64,000 nt of DNA from Proteobacteria bacterium ST_bin11 (GCA_002083615.1 MSXO01000021.1:59472-123471); one strand, 5' to 3'. Numbered from the stretch's first letter, positions 33,151 to 42,157 are shown. Notes: generated by a model from the sequence alone, not told the origin. Made by a program: numbers and translations.

Positions 33151-33822
33151 ATGTTTAGACTTTTGGCTATCTCACGCGGTGTCGCTCTGTTAAGCGGGAT
33201 GATGGCGATTGGCTCCGCGCACGCGACCGTGGTTGCCGGCGCGGACTACATCAAGACCGCAACTACTCATTACCTTATTAACTCAGCGGGAAGCTCGGCT
33301 ACCTACACCCCGTCATTTATCGTAATCGGCGCAGACGGTTCGGAGCCAAGTGAGAATTTTGGACCGTTCAGCATATCCGGGTCATTTGATGTCGAACGTT
33401 ATCAAAGTACGGCAAGCCCTTCTGCAACGCCGGCAAGCAGCGGAATTACCGACAAGCTATTGTTTACCAACGCCAACGTCACGCTGAACGGCGCAATCCA
33501 TAGCTTCGATTTCCCAAGCTTCTTTAGTCTTATGACTAGCGACACAGTATTTCAGTCGGAGCCTGCCTCTGTCGGTTGTTCTGTCCCACTGGGCTTTATC
33601 GCTTCCTGTTTGACAATGCCCAACCCAAACCCATCGTCTTGGTCCGGAACCCTGAGCAATCAAGCCATAAGCATGGACGGCTTCGCCGCAGTAGATAACT
33701 TAAGAGCGGGTTACACCTACCACATACAGGCTTCCGTGGTCCCGTTGCCGGGAGCCGTCTGGCTGTTTGCTTCGGTCCTAGGTCTGGTCGGGATCGGGCA
33801 AAGAAAACGGCGCAGCAATTAA
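33151..33822 (+). CDS. Exported protein with PEP-CTERM-like sorting signal
   Basis: The 223-residue precursor has a signal peptide (about 1-25, cleavage after AHA) and a C-terminal tail VVPLPGAVWLFASVLGLVGI followed by basic residues, the same sorting-signal variant as the protein at 12540. AAGGAG lies eight bases before the ATG. The mature region is Ser/Thr-rich with two Cys (GCSVPLGFIASC) that may pair. Function is unknown. Confidence 0.75.
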   Translation: MFRLLAISRGVALLSGMMAIGSAHATVVAGADYIKTATTHYLINSAGSSATYTPSFIVIGADGSEPSENFGPFSISGSFDVERYQSTASPSATPASSGITDKLLFTNANVTLNGAIHSFDFPSFFSLMTSDTVFQSEPASVGCSVPLGFIASCLTMPNPNPSSWSGTLSNQAISMDGFAAVDNLRAGYTYHIQASVVPLPGAVWLFASVLGLVGIGQRKRRSN

Positions 33823-33908
33823 ACAGTCGGTAATGCGTCGGATCTGCCTAACACCCTTCTGCGCACCCCGCTAGATTAATGCAGAGCCAGTGACCAACGT
33901 GTCCCCAG

Positions 33909-34070
33909 CTAATGCCCCGCCGCAGCCAAGCGGGGTTTGAGGCCGGCATCCTGTTCAAACAACCGAGATTCCAGGGCAAAACCTTGTAACTCCACTTGGA
34001 TATCACGATCCGGTGCCGCTTGAGGACAGGCAGGATGATTTAGGGATGTGACAAATTTAAAGCTGTTGTT
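33909..34070 (-). other. In-frame open extension downstream of the SDR stop codon
   Basis: Directly after the TAG of the SDR gene, the same frame stays open for 53 codons and reads like a protein segment (IQVELQGFALESRLFEQDAG) ending at 33909. It could be chance, the remains of a longer C-terminus or of another gene, or a readthrough extension. No start with a ribosome site was found; a GTG precedes ELQGFALE. Confidence 0.3.
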
Positions 34071-34766
34071 CTACCAGGGCAAGGCCGAGCCGTCGTACTT
34101 AATAAACCGACCGGTATCGGCCAAGCTGAAATTGTCTATCACTTGACGCATGCCGGCTACGCTTTCTTTTACATCAATCAAGCCATTCGGCCCGCCCATA
34201 TCGGTTCTGACCCAGCCCGGATGCAGAATCAACACGCCTACGGCTGCCGACCGCAAATCGATGGACAGGCTTTTCAATGCCGCATTCAGGCCGGCCTTGC
34301 TGGAGCGATAGAGGATGCTGCCGCCGCTGGTGTTGTCGGTCATGCTTCCCATCAAACTGCTCAAAGCTACGATCAAACGTTTGTCGCTACGTTGCACCTG
34401 CGGCAGGAAGGCTTCGGCCAATTTGAGTGGCGCCATCACGTTGACCGCCAATACATTCGCCCAGGTTTGGTAATCCAGTTGTCCAAAACCTTCCCCGGGT
34501 TTATCCCCATAAACGCCGGCGTTATTCAGTAATATGTCGATTTTACGCTCGGACAGTTTCGCGGCCAGCGCGTCGATTTGGCTGAAGTCCGCCACGTCCA
34601 GCGTCTCTATTTGCAGATGCGGATATTGCTTGGCAAGCGCTGCCAATGGCTCGGCCTGTTCAGGATTACGGCAGGCGGCAATGACCTCATAGCCTTCTGC
34701 GGCATATTGCCGGCAAAACTCCAAACCCAAGCCGCGATTGGCACCGGTGATTAAAACAGATTGCAT
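34071..34766 (-). CDS. Short-chain dehydrogenase/reductase
   Basis: The 231-residue protein has the classical SDR features: cofactor loop TGANRGLG (about 7-14), NNAGVYG (about 80-86) and catalytic Ser and YRSSK (about 150-160), with a later HPGWVRTDMGG. The arrangement is closest to the C-factor-like/sniffer-like SDR group. It likely uses NADP(H) to reduce a small carbonyl compound. It is monocistronic and faces away from the small KTSC gene. Confidence 0.88.
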   Translation of the reverse strand: MQSVLITGANRGLGLEFCRQYAAEGYEVIAACRNPEQAEPLAALAKQYPHLQIETLDVADFSQIDALAAKLSERKIDILLNNAGVYGDKPGEGFGQLDYQTWANVLAVNVMAPLKLAEAFLPQVQRSDKRLIVALSSLMGSMTDNTSGGSILYRSSKAGLNAALKSLSIDLRSAAVGVLILHPGWVRTDMGGPNGLIDVKESVAGMRQVIDNFSLADTGRFIKYDGSALPW

Positions 34767-34933
34767 CGTTACATCTCCAAATGAGTGATTAAAAGATCAG
34801 GAAGCATATACGGTTTGCTAACGGGTTTGCGGCAATTTTGGCATGTGCCAGCGCCTAGGTTGCCAATTGAACTATCTAGACTCAGCCGTGCCTCATCGAC
34901 ATAGTTTTATCTATGAAATTCTGGGAGGCCACT

Positions 34934-35134
34934 ATGCAAATGAAATCAGTTAAATCCAGCACTATCGACGTGATCGGCTACGACGAACAAACGCATAAAC
35001 TGCGGGTATCTTTCAAAGACCAGCAAGCCCAGGATTTTTGCCACGTTCCCGAACACCTCTTCACCGCTTTTCTCAGCGCCCGTTCCAAAAACCGATTTTA
35101 TAAGCGCCATCTTCATAACTTGTTTCCTTGCTAA
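34934..35134 (+). CDS. KTSC-domain small protein
   Basis: The 66-residue protein starts MQMKSVKSSTIDVIGYDEQT and contains a KTSC-like domain with a VKSST entry, KLRVSFKDQQ, the VPEHLF helix and SARSKNRFYKRHL. GGGAGG lies a few bases before the ATG at 34934, so that start is chosen over 34913. KTSC domains occur alone or fused to Lys-tRNA synthetase-like or nuclease proteins; their role is unclear, perhaps RNA binding. Confidence 0.7.
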   Translation: MQMKSVKSSTIDVIGYDEQTHKLRVSFKDQQAQDFCHVPEHLFTAFLSARSKNRFYKRHLHNLFPC

Positions 35135-35174
35135 GAAATACCGGATCAATATCTTGAAGTGGCGGCAGCAGCCG

Positions 35175-36059
35175 TTATCCCTGTCTCAGCTGCCGATAGA
35201 GCCGAATCATATTGTCGGCAATCGCTTGGTCGGAGGCATACAGCACGCCGCAGTGATTCATAAACAGAGAGCCTTGCGGATTTAATGCCAGGGCTTCACC
35301 ATAGATATCGCTGACCGGCGCGCCGGCTTCCTGGAACAAACAAGCAGTGGCTGCGTAATCCCAGACACTGCCGCCACCTTTATCCGACTTCGGAAATTTG
35401 AAATAACACGCCGGCGTTTCGGTTAAGGCTTGGCAGGCATTTAAAGCGGCACCGCCTTGCAAGCGTAAACCCGCCCCAGCATAACCCAGTTCAACAGCTA
35501 TGCGTTGCAGTTCGGGCTGTATAGCCCGATACAAAGGATCTTGAACAAAGCTTTTATCGGTGATGAAAGTCAGGGTTTGCATCGGCGTTGCCGGCTTAAA
35601 AGCTTGTTGGTTTTGCCAAGCACCTTGGTCTTTAAGGGCGCGATAAAGGGTTTGGGTTAAAGGATCGTAGACCACGCCGATCAGCGCTTGCCCGGTACGG
35701 GACACCAAAGCAATCGACACCGAATAGCCAGGCACACCTTCAATAAACGGCAAAGTGCCATCCAAAGGATCGATGCACCAGAAATATTCCTTTTGCAGCC
35801 GCGCACCGTCATCGAGACTTTCTTCCGACAACCAAGCCAAGTCAAATAGCGCACAGGTCGGCAGTAAGGTTTGCAAAATGAGGTCCTGGCTTCGGCGATC
35901 GACTTCCGTCACTACTTGTGCGGCCAGGCTGGAGCCACCGTCTTTGGTATCTACCGCAACTGCAGTGTGCGAATGTCTGGCTATCAGTTGTCCGGCCTGC
36001 ACCGCCGCCGAAATGGCGCATTGACCAAGTAGATACAGGTCTTCTGTCGACAAGCGCAT
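35175..36059 (-). CDS. Inositol monophosphatase/CysQ-family phosphatase
   Basis: The 294-residue protein has the metal-dependent phosphatase signatures WCIDPLDGTLPFIEG (about 91-105) and, near the C-terminus, KGGGSVWDYAATACLFQEAGA. An acidic Glu in LSEESLDDG supplies the first metal ligand. The family includes inositol-1-phosphatase, fructose-1,6-bisphosphatase and the 3'(2'),5'-bisphosphate nucleotidase CysQ; the exact substrate is not clear. The preceding kinase-like gene ends 17 bases upstream on the same strand. Confidence 0.82.
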   Translation of the reverse strand: MRLSTEDLYLLGQCAISAAVQAGQLIARHSHTAVAVDTKDGGSSLAAQVVTEVDRRSQDLILQTLLPTCALFDLAWLSEESLDDGARLQKEYFWCIDPLDGTLPFIEGVPGYSVSIALVSRTGQALIGVVYDPLTQTLYRALKDQGAWQNQQAFKPATPMQTLTFITDKSFVQDPLYRAIQPELQRIAVELGYAGAGLRLQGGAALNACQALTETPACYFKFPKSDKGGGSVWDYAATACLFQEAGAPVSDIYGEALALNPQGSLFMNHCGVLYASDQAIADNMIRLYRQLRQG

Positions 36060-36076
36060 TGGCTCTCCTGGTGGTT

Positions 36077-37048
36077 TTATAATTGGGCGATAACTTGCCG
36101 CGCCAGCCGCTCGCTATAGCTATTAGGCGACCAATAGCCAGGGTTCCAGCCTTTTAAAAACCGGTGAAAATCGGTCCAGGCCACTGGGTACAGAGCCCGC
36201 CAATCCCGTTCGACGGCAGCCGCATCCACCGGCTTTTGTTTACGTCGTAAAGCCTGTTGTAAGGCCTGAAAATAAATATCCAGCAATTCGCCTTCCCTGC
36301 GCTGACATTCTTCTTGGCTCATACAGCTATCGATAAAATAAGCGACATCCTTGATTCCACATCCGCCGCCGACGTATTGAAAATCCACCGCAGCGACTCG
36401 GCGGCTGTCAGCCGAGAAACAAAAATTAGCCACTTTGGCATCGCCATGCACAAAGGTTTGGTAGGGGGTATCGCGTAGTCTTTGATCTATCAGCGGCGCA
36501 GCATTTTTCAAGGCAATATCCTGTAAGGCTTCCAGTTCATTGGGCCGGGTCTGCAGATGCCAATAGGTGCCGGTAGGCCACAAACCCTGGGGATTTTCGC
36601 CGATAAACGTGGCATGAAAATTTGCCAGCCAATGCAGGCAGGTATGAATTTCCTGTTCACCGGCCCTTGAGTGGCGTTGTGGAAATCCCACCGGATGCAG
36701 GTCTTCCAACACCATCACAATATCCTCGCCGAACATCTCGAATGCCAGACAAGCCGGCACCCGGCAATCCGCGTCGCAGTATCTGGCCCAGCGTTGGTAC
36801 CAGACTGTCTCGATCTGATAAGAGCGAACCTTGCGGCGATGCGATAAATCTTCGTTAGATCCGGGCGTCTGCAAGCTCTGCGCTGACAATTTTACGTGTT
36901 TGACGATGACACTCGCACTGTCGCAGCCACTTAGGCCATAGCGCAAGATATACCCGTAGCCGCTCCACAGACTTTGAATCGTCTCAATTTGCAACGCGTC
37001 ATCGGCACCGGTAGCCTGAAGCACGAGATCACGAATGGTATTTTGCAT
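36077..37048 (-). CDS. Aminoglycoside phosphotransferase/ecdysteroid kinase-like protein
   Basis: From ATG 37048 the product is 323 residues. It shows the kinase-like catalytic loop FVHGDAKVANFCF (HGDxKxxN) and the metal-binding VAAVDFQYVGGG (DFQ), as in the EcKinase/choline-kinase-like group. IVMVLEDL is the hinge-like motif. Further upstream in-frame starts (up to 37165) add a basic stretch without matching sequence. The protein probably phosphorylates a small alcohol. It lies immediately upstream of an IMPase-family phosphatase, so the two may act on the same metabolite. Confidence 0.75.
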   Translation of the reverse strand: MQNTIRDLVLQATGADDALQIETIQSLWSGYGYILRYGLSGCDSASVIVKHVKLSAQSLQTPGSNEDLSHRRKVRSYQIETVWYQRWARYCDADCRVPACLAFEMFGEDIVMVLEDLHPVGFPQRHSRAGEQEIHTCLHWLANFHATFIGENPQGLWPTGTYWHLQTRPNELEALQDIALKNAAPLIDQRLRDTPYQTFVHGDAKVANFCFSADSRRVAAVDFQYVGGGCGIKDVAYFIDSCMSQEECQRREGELLDIYFQALQQALRRKQKPVDAAAVERDWRALYPVAWTDFHRFLKGWNPGYWSPNSYSERLARQVIAQL

Positions 37049-37194
37049 GGGTATAGTGAGTGCCTTAAAAACTGCTATTTTCTGGAAATACGCCGCGCGA
37101 AAGCCAGGCTTATGTGTCGGATTGCGGTATCGTTGGTATAGTTCATACCGTTGCATAGCAAGCAAAGCCCGCCACTACATTAAACCTCACCGCC

Positions 37195-38256
37195 ATGATA
37201 CCGACCATGAATTTTGCATCCGATAATTGGGCTGGCGCTCACCCCGCCGTCTCGCAACGCTTGTTGGCGGCGTCGGCGGGCTTTTCGGCGCCCTATGGCG
37301 CCAGCGCACTGGACCGCAAAATTGAGCAACAGTTTAATGAGCTATTCGAACGGGAAGTCGCGGTATATTTCGTCAGCACCGGCACTGCCGCTAACTCGCT
37401 GGCATTGGCCGCCGTCAACCGTCCAGGCGGCGTATCATTTTGTCACCGCGAGGCACATATGCTGGAAGACGAGTGCGGCGCGCCGGAGTTTTTTACCCAT
37501 GGTGCTCGGTTGGCGCCGGTGGACGGCCATCACGGCAAAATCGATCCGGAGAATCTGCAAGCGGAAATCGAACGCTTCCCGCCCAATTTTGTGCATGCAG
37601 GGCAACCCATGGCGATTTCCATTACTCAAGCTACCGAGATCGGCACACTTTATCAACCCCAGGAAATCTCCGCTATTTCGGACATTGCCCAAACTTTCGG
37701 CTTACCGCTGCATATGGACGGCGCGCGCTTTGCCAATGCGCTAGTGTCGCTACAGTTAACACCTGCAGAAATGAGTTGGAAACTGGGAGTGGATATCGTG
37801 TCTTTCGGCGCGACCAAAAACGGCTGTTGGTGTGCTGAAGCGTTGGTGTTTATGAATCCGGCGCAGGCTAAAGATTTACCGTTTATCCGCAAGCGCGCTG
37901 CGCAGCTGATGTCTAAAAGCCGATTTGTCGCCAGTCAGTTCGAAGCATATTTGGAAGACGAGCTTTGGCTAAACTTAGCACGCCACGCCAACACGATGGC
38001 GGCGCGTCTGCAAAATGGCATTGCCAGCTCGAAGCGTGCCCGGCTGGCCTGGCACGCAGAAGCCAATGAAGTATTTGCCGTGTTACACCAAGCGGATGCT
38101 GACCGACTGCAACAGCAAGGAGCCGTGTTTTATCCCTGGAATCCACCGCGCGCAACCCCTGCGCTGGTGACTGACCAGGAGATATTAGTGCGCTTGGTTA
38201 CCAGTTTTGCAACGGAAGCGGCGCAAGTCGATGCGTTTATCGCGCTTTTGGGTTGA
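37195..38256 (+). CDS. Low-specificity threonine aldolase/beta-eliminating lyase family
   Basis: The 353-residue PLP enzyme has SDNWAGAHPAV at the start, FVSTGTAANSLAL, HREAHMLEDECGAPEFF, the DGARFANALV motif and the lysine in VSFGATKNGCWCAEALVF that holds PLP. These are typical of the fold-type I threonine aldolase group. It cleaves L-threonine or allo-threonine to glycine and acetaldehyde. Either ATG 37195 or ATG 37207 could be the start; neither has a strong ribosome site. The gene diverges from the kinase gene. Confidence 0.88.
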   Translation: MIPTMNFASDNWAGAHPAVSQRLLAASAGFSAPYGASALDRKIEQQFNELFEREVAVYFVSTGTAANSLALAAVNRPGGVSFCHREAHMLEDECGAPEFFTHGARLAPVDGHHGKIDPENLQAEIERFPPNFVHAGQPMAISITQATEIGTLYQPQEISAISDIAQTFGLPLHMDGARFANALVSLQLTPAEMSWKLGVDIVSFGATKNGCWCAEALVFMNPAQAKDLPFIRKRAAQLMSKSRFVASQFEAYLEDELWLNLARHANTMAARLQNGIASSKRARLAWHAEANEVFAVLHQADADRLQQQGAVFYPWNPPRATPALVTDQEILVRLVTSFATEAAQVDAFIALLG

Positions 38257-38335
38257 GGGAGACCGATTTGCGATACTATCGTCCTCGGCTCAACACCATC
38301 ATCTGCCTGTTGACCATGCCGCCGCCAGTTAGGCC

Positions 38336-40159
38336 ATGAGCTCGCCGCCCGCCGCAAACGATTTGAAACGCCCCAGCTCCTGGCCTAGAACAGTCGCCGT
38401 TGCACTCCTGGCAATTGCGCTGTTTTGCCTGGCCGTGTGGTGGCAACGCGCGGTGTTACTTGAGCTAGTACTGCAACAGGCACTAAAACACACCGCACTC
38501 AGCTCACCCTCGCTGTCGGGATTGTCGTTTGATTATGAGCAAGCAAAGCTGGCGGAAATCAGCTTTGGCGTGGCAACGCCGGCTGGCGACTTAACCGTGG
38601 CGATGCAGGAGGTCGCCACCGATTACGATATTGAAAAGCGCGTACTCCGCAGTGTCAGCATCGGCTACGCCGCGCTGAAGTTTATCTATAACCCTGCCGA
38701 CCCATCCGCAACGAACACCACGGAAAACGCCCTCTTCAGTTTACCGCTGGACCGATTGAGCGTCGCGAAACTGGAAATTGACATAGAGACGCCTTGGGGA
38801 CAGAGCAGCTTCACCGGCCAAGCGGAGATTAAGCGTAGTGAGGCCGATGCCATCGATGCAACCTTTCAGGATGCCCGACAATCGCTTCATCTGAATATCG
38901 ACCCAGGTTTTAGCGCAGCCAAACTGAGCGTCGATCAGCTACCGAGTGGCAATATATTAGAACTGGAAGTCCAACAACTGGATCGCCCAGCGAAGCAAAT
39001 CAGTCTGCATGCCGGCGCACCGGAGCTTATCGAGTGGTTTACCAGCAGCTTACTAATTCCGCAAACTTTGCGGGCAAAAACTCAGACATACGATGTATCG
39101 AGATTGAGCCCATTGCTCAACACTACGCAGCTAAGCGTAAACGCCAAAACGGCGGACAACTTCGCCAGTCTGCACGCTGAAGCCGCGCTGAAACGCAATA
39201 AGCAGTCTCTAGTTTCTGTCGATTTAGCGGTGACAAACAAGCAGACTATCGATGCGATCGGCCGCCTGGACCTGGCCGCCAGCGAGGCATTCGATTTAAT
39301 CAAACCCTGGTTACCGGCCATGGCGGCTAGCGGGGCGGTAACCAGCGGCGCAACGCGGGGAAACCTGCAACTGCACAAGCCAAGCAATCAAGATCCTTCC
39401 GGAACGGCACAATTGACTATTACCGATTTGGCCTTGACAGCCGGTGCGGCAAAAGTCGAGAACGCTAAGGTCGCACTGAGCATTCCAGACTTGGCGAGTC
39501 GGGCCGTGGACCTGTCTGCCGAAGTGCCGACGCTGGGATTGGGTAAAGATTTGATAGCGCGCAACCTGAATGTCAAAGCCCGCTATCTCGATCAGGAACT
39601 GACCCTAAATCAGGCCAGCCTGGCACTATTCGGCGGCACGATAGAATTGATGCCAGACACCATACGCTTGGAGCAAACGCCGATTCTGTTGACCTTACGC
39701 CTGCGCGATGTCGATCTGTCACAACTTTTAACGAGCCTGCAATACCCAAATATTTCCGGCACCGGCAAGATAGCCGGCGAACTGCCGTTGCAGCTGTCGT
39801 CTGGGACCATCGATGTACAAGACGGCAGCATCAGCGGCACGCAGCCAGGTGTGTTACGCTATGTCGGACAAGCCGATAATCAGAATATCGCCTTTAAGGC
39901 ACTGAGAAACCTGGTTTACCAGAATCTGCGAGCCAAGGTAAATTATCGCCCTAACGGCGACTATCATCTGGGTTTGCGTCTGGAAGGCAGCAACCCTGAA
40001 GTGTTATCCGGCCATCCGCTAGCCTTCAACTTGAATATCAGCGGGCAATTGCCTGATCTATTGCAAAAAGGTATTTTAGCCGGCGATTTGGAGCGGACCA
40101 TTTTGGAGCAGGCTATCGCCAAACCGGCGAATGAGGATCAATCCCCGAACACCCCATGA
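38336..40159 (+). CDS. ydbH: YdbH-family AsmA-like intermembrane transport protein
   Basis: The 607-residue protein has one N-terminal membrane anchor (about residues 19-39, VALLAIALFCLAVWW) and a long beta-rich periplasmic body with a C-terminal block (LPLQLSSGTIDVQDGSISGTQPGVLRY, then DYHLGLRLEGSNPEV) typical of the YdbH/DUF748-like AsmA superfamily. Next genes are ynbE and ydbL, the same order as in E. coli. There, YdbH with TamB and YhdP moves phospholipids to the outer membrane, and the lipoprotein YnbE forms a bridge with it. This gene is shorter than E. coli YdbH but keeps the C-terminal part. Confidence 0.85.
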   Translation: MSSPPAANDLKRPSSWPRTVAVALLAIALFCLAVWWQRAVLLELVLQQALKHTALSSPSLSGLSFDYEQAKLAEISFGVATPAGDLTVAMQEVATDYDIEKRVLRSVSIGYAALKFIYNPADPSATNTTENALFSLPLDRLSVAKLEIDIETPWGQSSFTGQAEIKRSEADAIDATFQDARQSLHLNIDPGFSAAKLSVDQLPSGNILELEVQQLDRPAKQISLHAGAPELIEWFTSSLLIPQTLRAKTQTYDVSRLSPLLNTTQLSVNAKTADNFASLHAEAALKRNKQSLVSVDLAVTNKQTIDAIGRLDLAASEAFDLIKPWLPAMAASGAVTSGATRGNLQLHKPSNQDPSGTAQLTITDLALTAGAAKVENAKVALSIPDLASRAVDLSAEVPTLGLGKDLIARNLNVKARYLDQELTLNQASLALFGGTIELMPDTIRLEQTPILLTLRLRDVDLSQLLTSLQYPNISGTGKIAGELPLQLSSGTIDVQDGSISGTQPGVLRYVGQADNQNIAFKALRNLVYQNLRAKVNYRPNGDYHLGLRLEGSNPEVLSGHPLAFNLNISGQLPDLLQKGILAGDLERTILEQAIAKPANEDQSPNTP

Positions 40160-40203
40160 GGGGATCACTTACCCAAGCCGCCGTCGGCGGATCGGAGTAG
40201 TCA

Positions 40204-40401
40204 ATGAACTGGAAAGCTACAAGCAGCGCGGCCATCTCGTGCGTCAGCATCTACCTGTCGGGCTGTTCGCCCTCCGTTAGGTTGGAAGCTCCGGACAAAC
40301 CGATTGAGATCAATATGAACGTTAAAATTGAACACGAAATCCGTTTGAAAGTGGAAAAAGACGTAGACGAATTGCTGTCCAACCAGAAAGGCTTGTTTTA
40401 A
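40204..40401 (+). CDS. ynbE: YnbE-family lipoprotein
   Basis: The 65-residue protein has a lipoprotein signal (LSGCSPS; Cys about 20). The mature part LEAPDKPIEINMNVKIEHEIRLKVEKDVDELL matches the YnbE family closely. In E. coli it oligomerises at the outer membrane and contacts YdbH to complete a lipid bridge. It starts 44 bases after ydbH and is followed by ydbL after 11 bases. Confidence 0.9.
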   Translation: MNWKATSSAAISCVSIYLSGCSPSVRLEAPDKPIEINMNVKIEHEIRLKVEKDVDELLSNQKGLF

Positions 40402-40412
40402 AGGAGCTAACG

Positions 40413-40754
40413 ATGAAAAACAAAAATTTACGGTTAATTCTGGCGCCACTGTTTTTAGGCTTATGTCTAATCGGGCTGCCGGTTAATGCAGCCGATCTGA
40501 CTCAAGCTAAATCCGCTGGGTTGGTCGGCGAACAAATGAACGGTTTCCTGGGTTTAGTTAAACCCGATGCGTCCACCGAGATCCAAGCGCTGGTTAAAAG
40601 CATCAACGCGCAACGTTTGTTAGAGTACCAGCGTATAGCCGCTAAAAACGGCGTGGCGGTAGAGGAAGTTGGCCGACTAACCGCTCAGAAAGTCATTGGG
40701 CAAGCTTCCCCTGGGCAATTTGTCCAAACACCGTCGGGCTGGGCCCAGCGCTAA
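40413..40754 (+). CDS. ydbL: YdbL-family periplasmic protein (DUF1318)
   Basis: The 113-residue protein has a signal peptide (about 1-24, cleavage after VNA) and the DUF1318 body: AADLTQAKSAGLVGEQMNGF, VKSINAQRLLEYQRIAAKNG and TAQKVIGQASPGQFVQTPSG. In E. coli it affects the YdbH-YnbE complex. AAAGGAG precedes the ATG by six bases. It is the third gene of the ydbH-ynbE-ydbL unit. Confidence 0.9.
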   Translation: MKNKNLRLILAPLFLGLCLIGLPVNAADLTQAKSAGLVGEQMNGFLGLVKPDASTEIQALVKSINAQRLLEYQRIAAKNGVAVEEVGRLTAQKVIGQASPGQFVQTPSGWAQR

Positions 40755-41225
40755 TCGACTCTTCACATAGTAGGGACCGGTATTTACACTTGCGCTTCTG
40801 CAAGCTCTAAACACCGTCATTTGTTCGCAGTGGCACTAATAAGTCAAATTTAGCTATCTCCCGACCTAAACGTGAACATCACCAGCACCACTCGCATCAA
40901 GTTACCTTGCGTTCCCACTTAGTCAAGGCGAAGGATATTGCTCAAAATGGCTGGAAGGGCAATCACTTAGCCCGGTAAATCAGGAAAATAAGACGACACA
41001 GACATTTGCCTAGACATGAATGTTCGCCCATTTTTTTGAGAATCGTCACGGCTAGGGTGCTTGGAGCGAGTGTAGTTAGCGAGGGAAAACCGAACACAAT
41101 CCCCATAAAATCAATGTGCGACAAATTGTCACACTTTTTTGTAGACAGCAGCGTTTTAATCAAATAGAATTCGCCCACTTTCAACGAAGCGCAGATAATT
41201 CGAAAGAATTATGATCGTTAAATGA
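40755..41225. other. Non-coding stretch after ydbL
   Basis: No gene was found. The part to about 41040 shows no structure I can support. A hairpin with a T tract lies at 41116-41140. Stops interrupt all longer frames, and the only frame of note (minus, 40963-41184) lacks a ribosome site. Confidence 0.4.
41116..41140 (+). terminator. Hairpin with T tract, possible terminator
   Basis: GTG-C-GAC...GTC-A-CAC forms a short imperfect stem followed by six T. It could end a small transcript arising at about 41040 or a long ydbL transcript. The stem is weak. Confidence 0.35.
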
Positions 41226-41361
41226 GGGGGGGGGGTAGGCGACCGTTAATCCGGTATAAGAACAACAATAAACGCGAGAAATTAACCTACTGTTTAACAG
41301 TAGGCGTCCAATCAATATAAAAAATAATACCGGACGAAGCCCACTTAATGTGGGCTTTTTT
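41226..41361 (+). ncRNA. Candidate structured small RNA with Hfq-like A-rich motif and terminator
   Basis: Outer arms TCCGGTAT (41250-41257) and ATACCGGA (41327-41334) are perfectly complementary. Between them lie AAGAACAACAATAA (a run of A-R-N triplets, as bound by Hfq) and a hairpin CCTACTGT-TTA-ACAGTAGG (41286-41304). Directly after the outer stem comes a terminator, AAGCCCAC ... GTGGGCTT plus T run (41337-41361). A run of ten G precedes it (41226-41235). No frame is coded. The terminator could instead serve the convergent lipoprotein gene. Boundaries are uncertain. Confidence 0.4.
41337..41361 (+). terminator. Rho-independent terminator
   Basis: Stem AAGCCCAC / GTGGGCTT with loop TTAAT and a run of six T on the plus strand. 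The opposite strand also has an A/T-rich tail, so it may serve the minus-strand gene that ends at 41377 as well. Confidence 0.8.
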
Positions 41362-41376
41362 ATGCCTGCCGGTTAG

Positions 41377-42150
41377 CTAAAGACCCGCAACTTTTTTCTC
41401 ATCCTCTTCCTGGAAGTTCCTGTAGTTAATGGATATTTTTAAACCGGCGAATCGTCCCGACATTTTAATTAATTCGGACGTGGCTTTATCAAACATCAAC
41501 CTGACTTCACTCAAAGCCCGGTCCTCGTAGCCTTCTTCGATGTCTTTAGCGTCTAGCCGAAAATGGTAAAGATAGACTTCCTGTTTTTCTTCATCGGTGA
41601 TTTCGAGTGGCTCGCCCAATTGTTTGATCACTGTGGCTTTTTTGGGCAGTAGCGCGGCGATTTTCTCCATCTGATCAGCCTTGGCTCTCAACTGTTTTTT
41701 CTCTTCGTTGATTTCTGCACCACCCAAAGAGCGAAATGACGCTTCCAAAAACTCCGGCGGGGCAATTTGTAAAAACAAATTGGAGAACGTCCAGTCGGTG
41801 ATTTTATCTTCCTTGTTAAAAGCCAGATCCAGATAGAAACTCACCTCTGGCGCAATCAATTTGCTCTCTTTGTCTATCTTACGGAACCAATAGCGCCAGC
41901 GCTTGCCATCGGCAGTCTGCTCTTCACTGCTAGCGTGCAACTTCGCCAACGACACAAAATCTTCACTTAGCAGTTTGGGCTTTTTGAAATGCACGGTGAA
42001 ATCCTCTTTGGAGGTTACCGCAAAATAACGATCAAACTCGTCCATCTGCAAATAGGTCTGGTAGGCGTGCAACCAGTGCAAACAACCGGTCAGGGTGCTG
42101 ACTAATACAAAAGCCAGGAACAGGCGAAAAAAGCGGTAAATTTTAGTCAT
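41377..42150 (-). CDS. Predicted lipoprotein of unknown function
   Basis: The 257-residue protein has a lipoprotein signal (VLVSTLTGC; Cys about 23) and a charged mature part rich in Lys and Glu. There are no Cys clusters or known catalytic motifs. The segment ATVIKQLGEPLEITDEEKQEVYLYHFRL (about 173-200) resembles SmpA/BamE-type lipoprotein patterns but not strongly enough for a name. It lies seven bases downstream of hslO and is probably co-transcribed with it. Confidence 0.6.
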   Translation of the reverse strand: MTKIYRFFRLFLAFVLVSTLTGCLHWLHAYQTYLQMDEFDRYFAVTSKEDFTVHFKKPKLLSEDFVSLAKLHASSEEQTADGKRWRYWFRKIDKESKLIAPEVSFYLDLAFNKEDKITDWTFSNLFLQIAPPEFLEASFRSLGGAEINEEKKQLRAKADQMEKIAALLPKKATVIKQLGEPLEITDEEKQEVYLYHFRLDAKDIEEGYEDRALSEVRLMFDKATSELIKMSGRFAGLKISINYRNFQEEDEKKVAGL

Positions 42151-42157
42151 AGCACCC

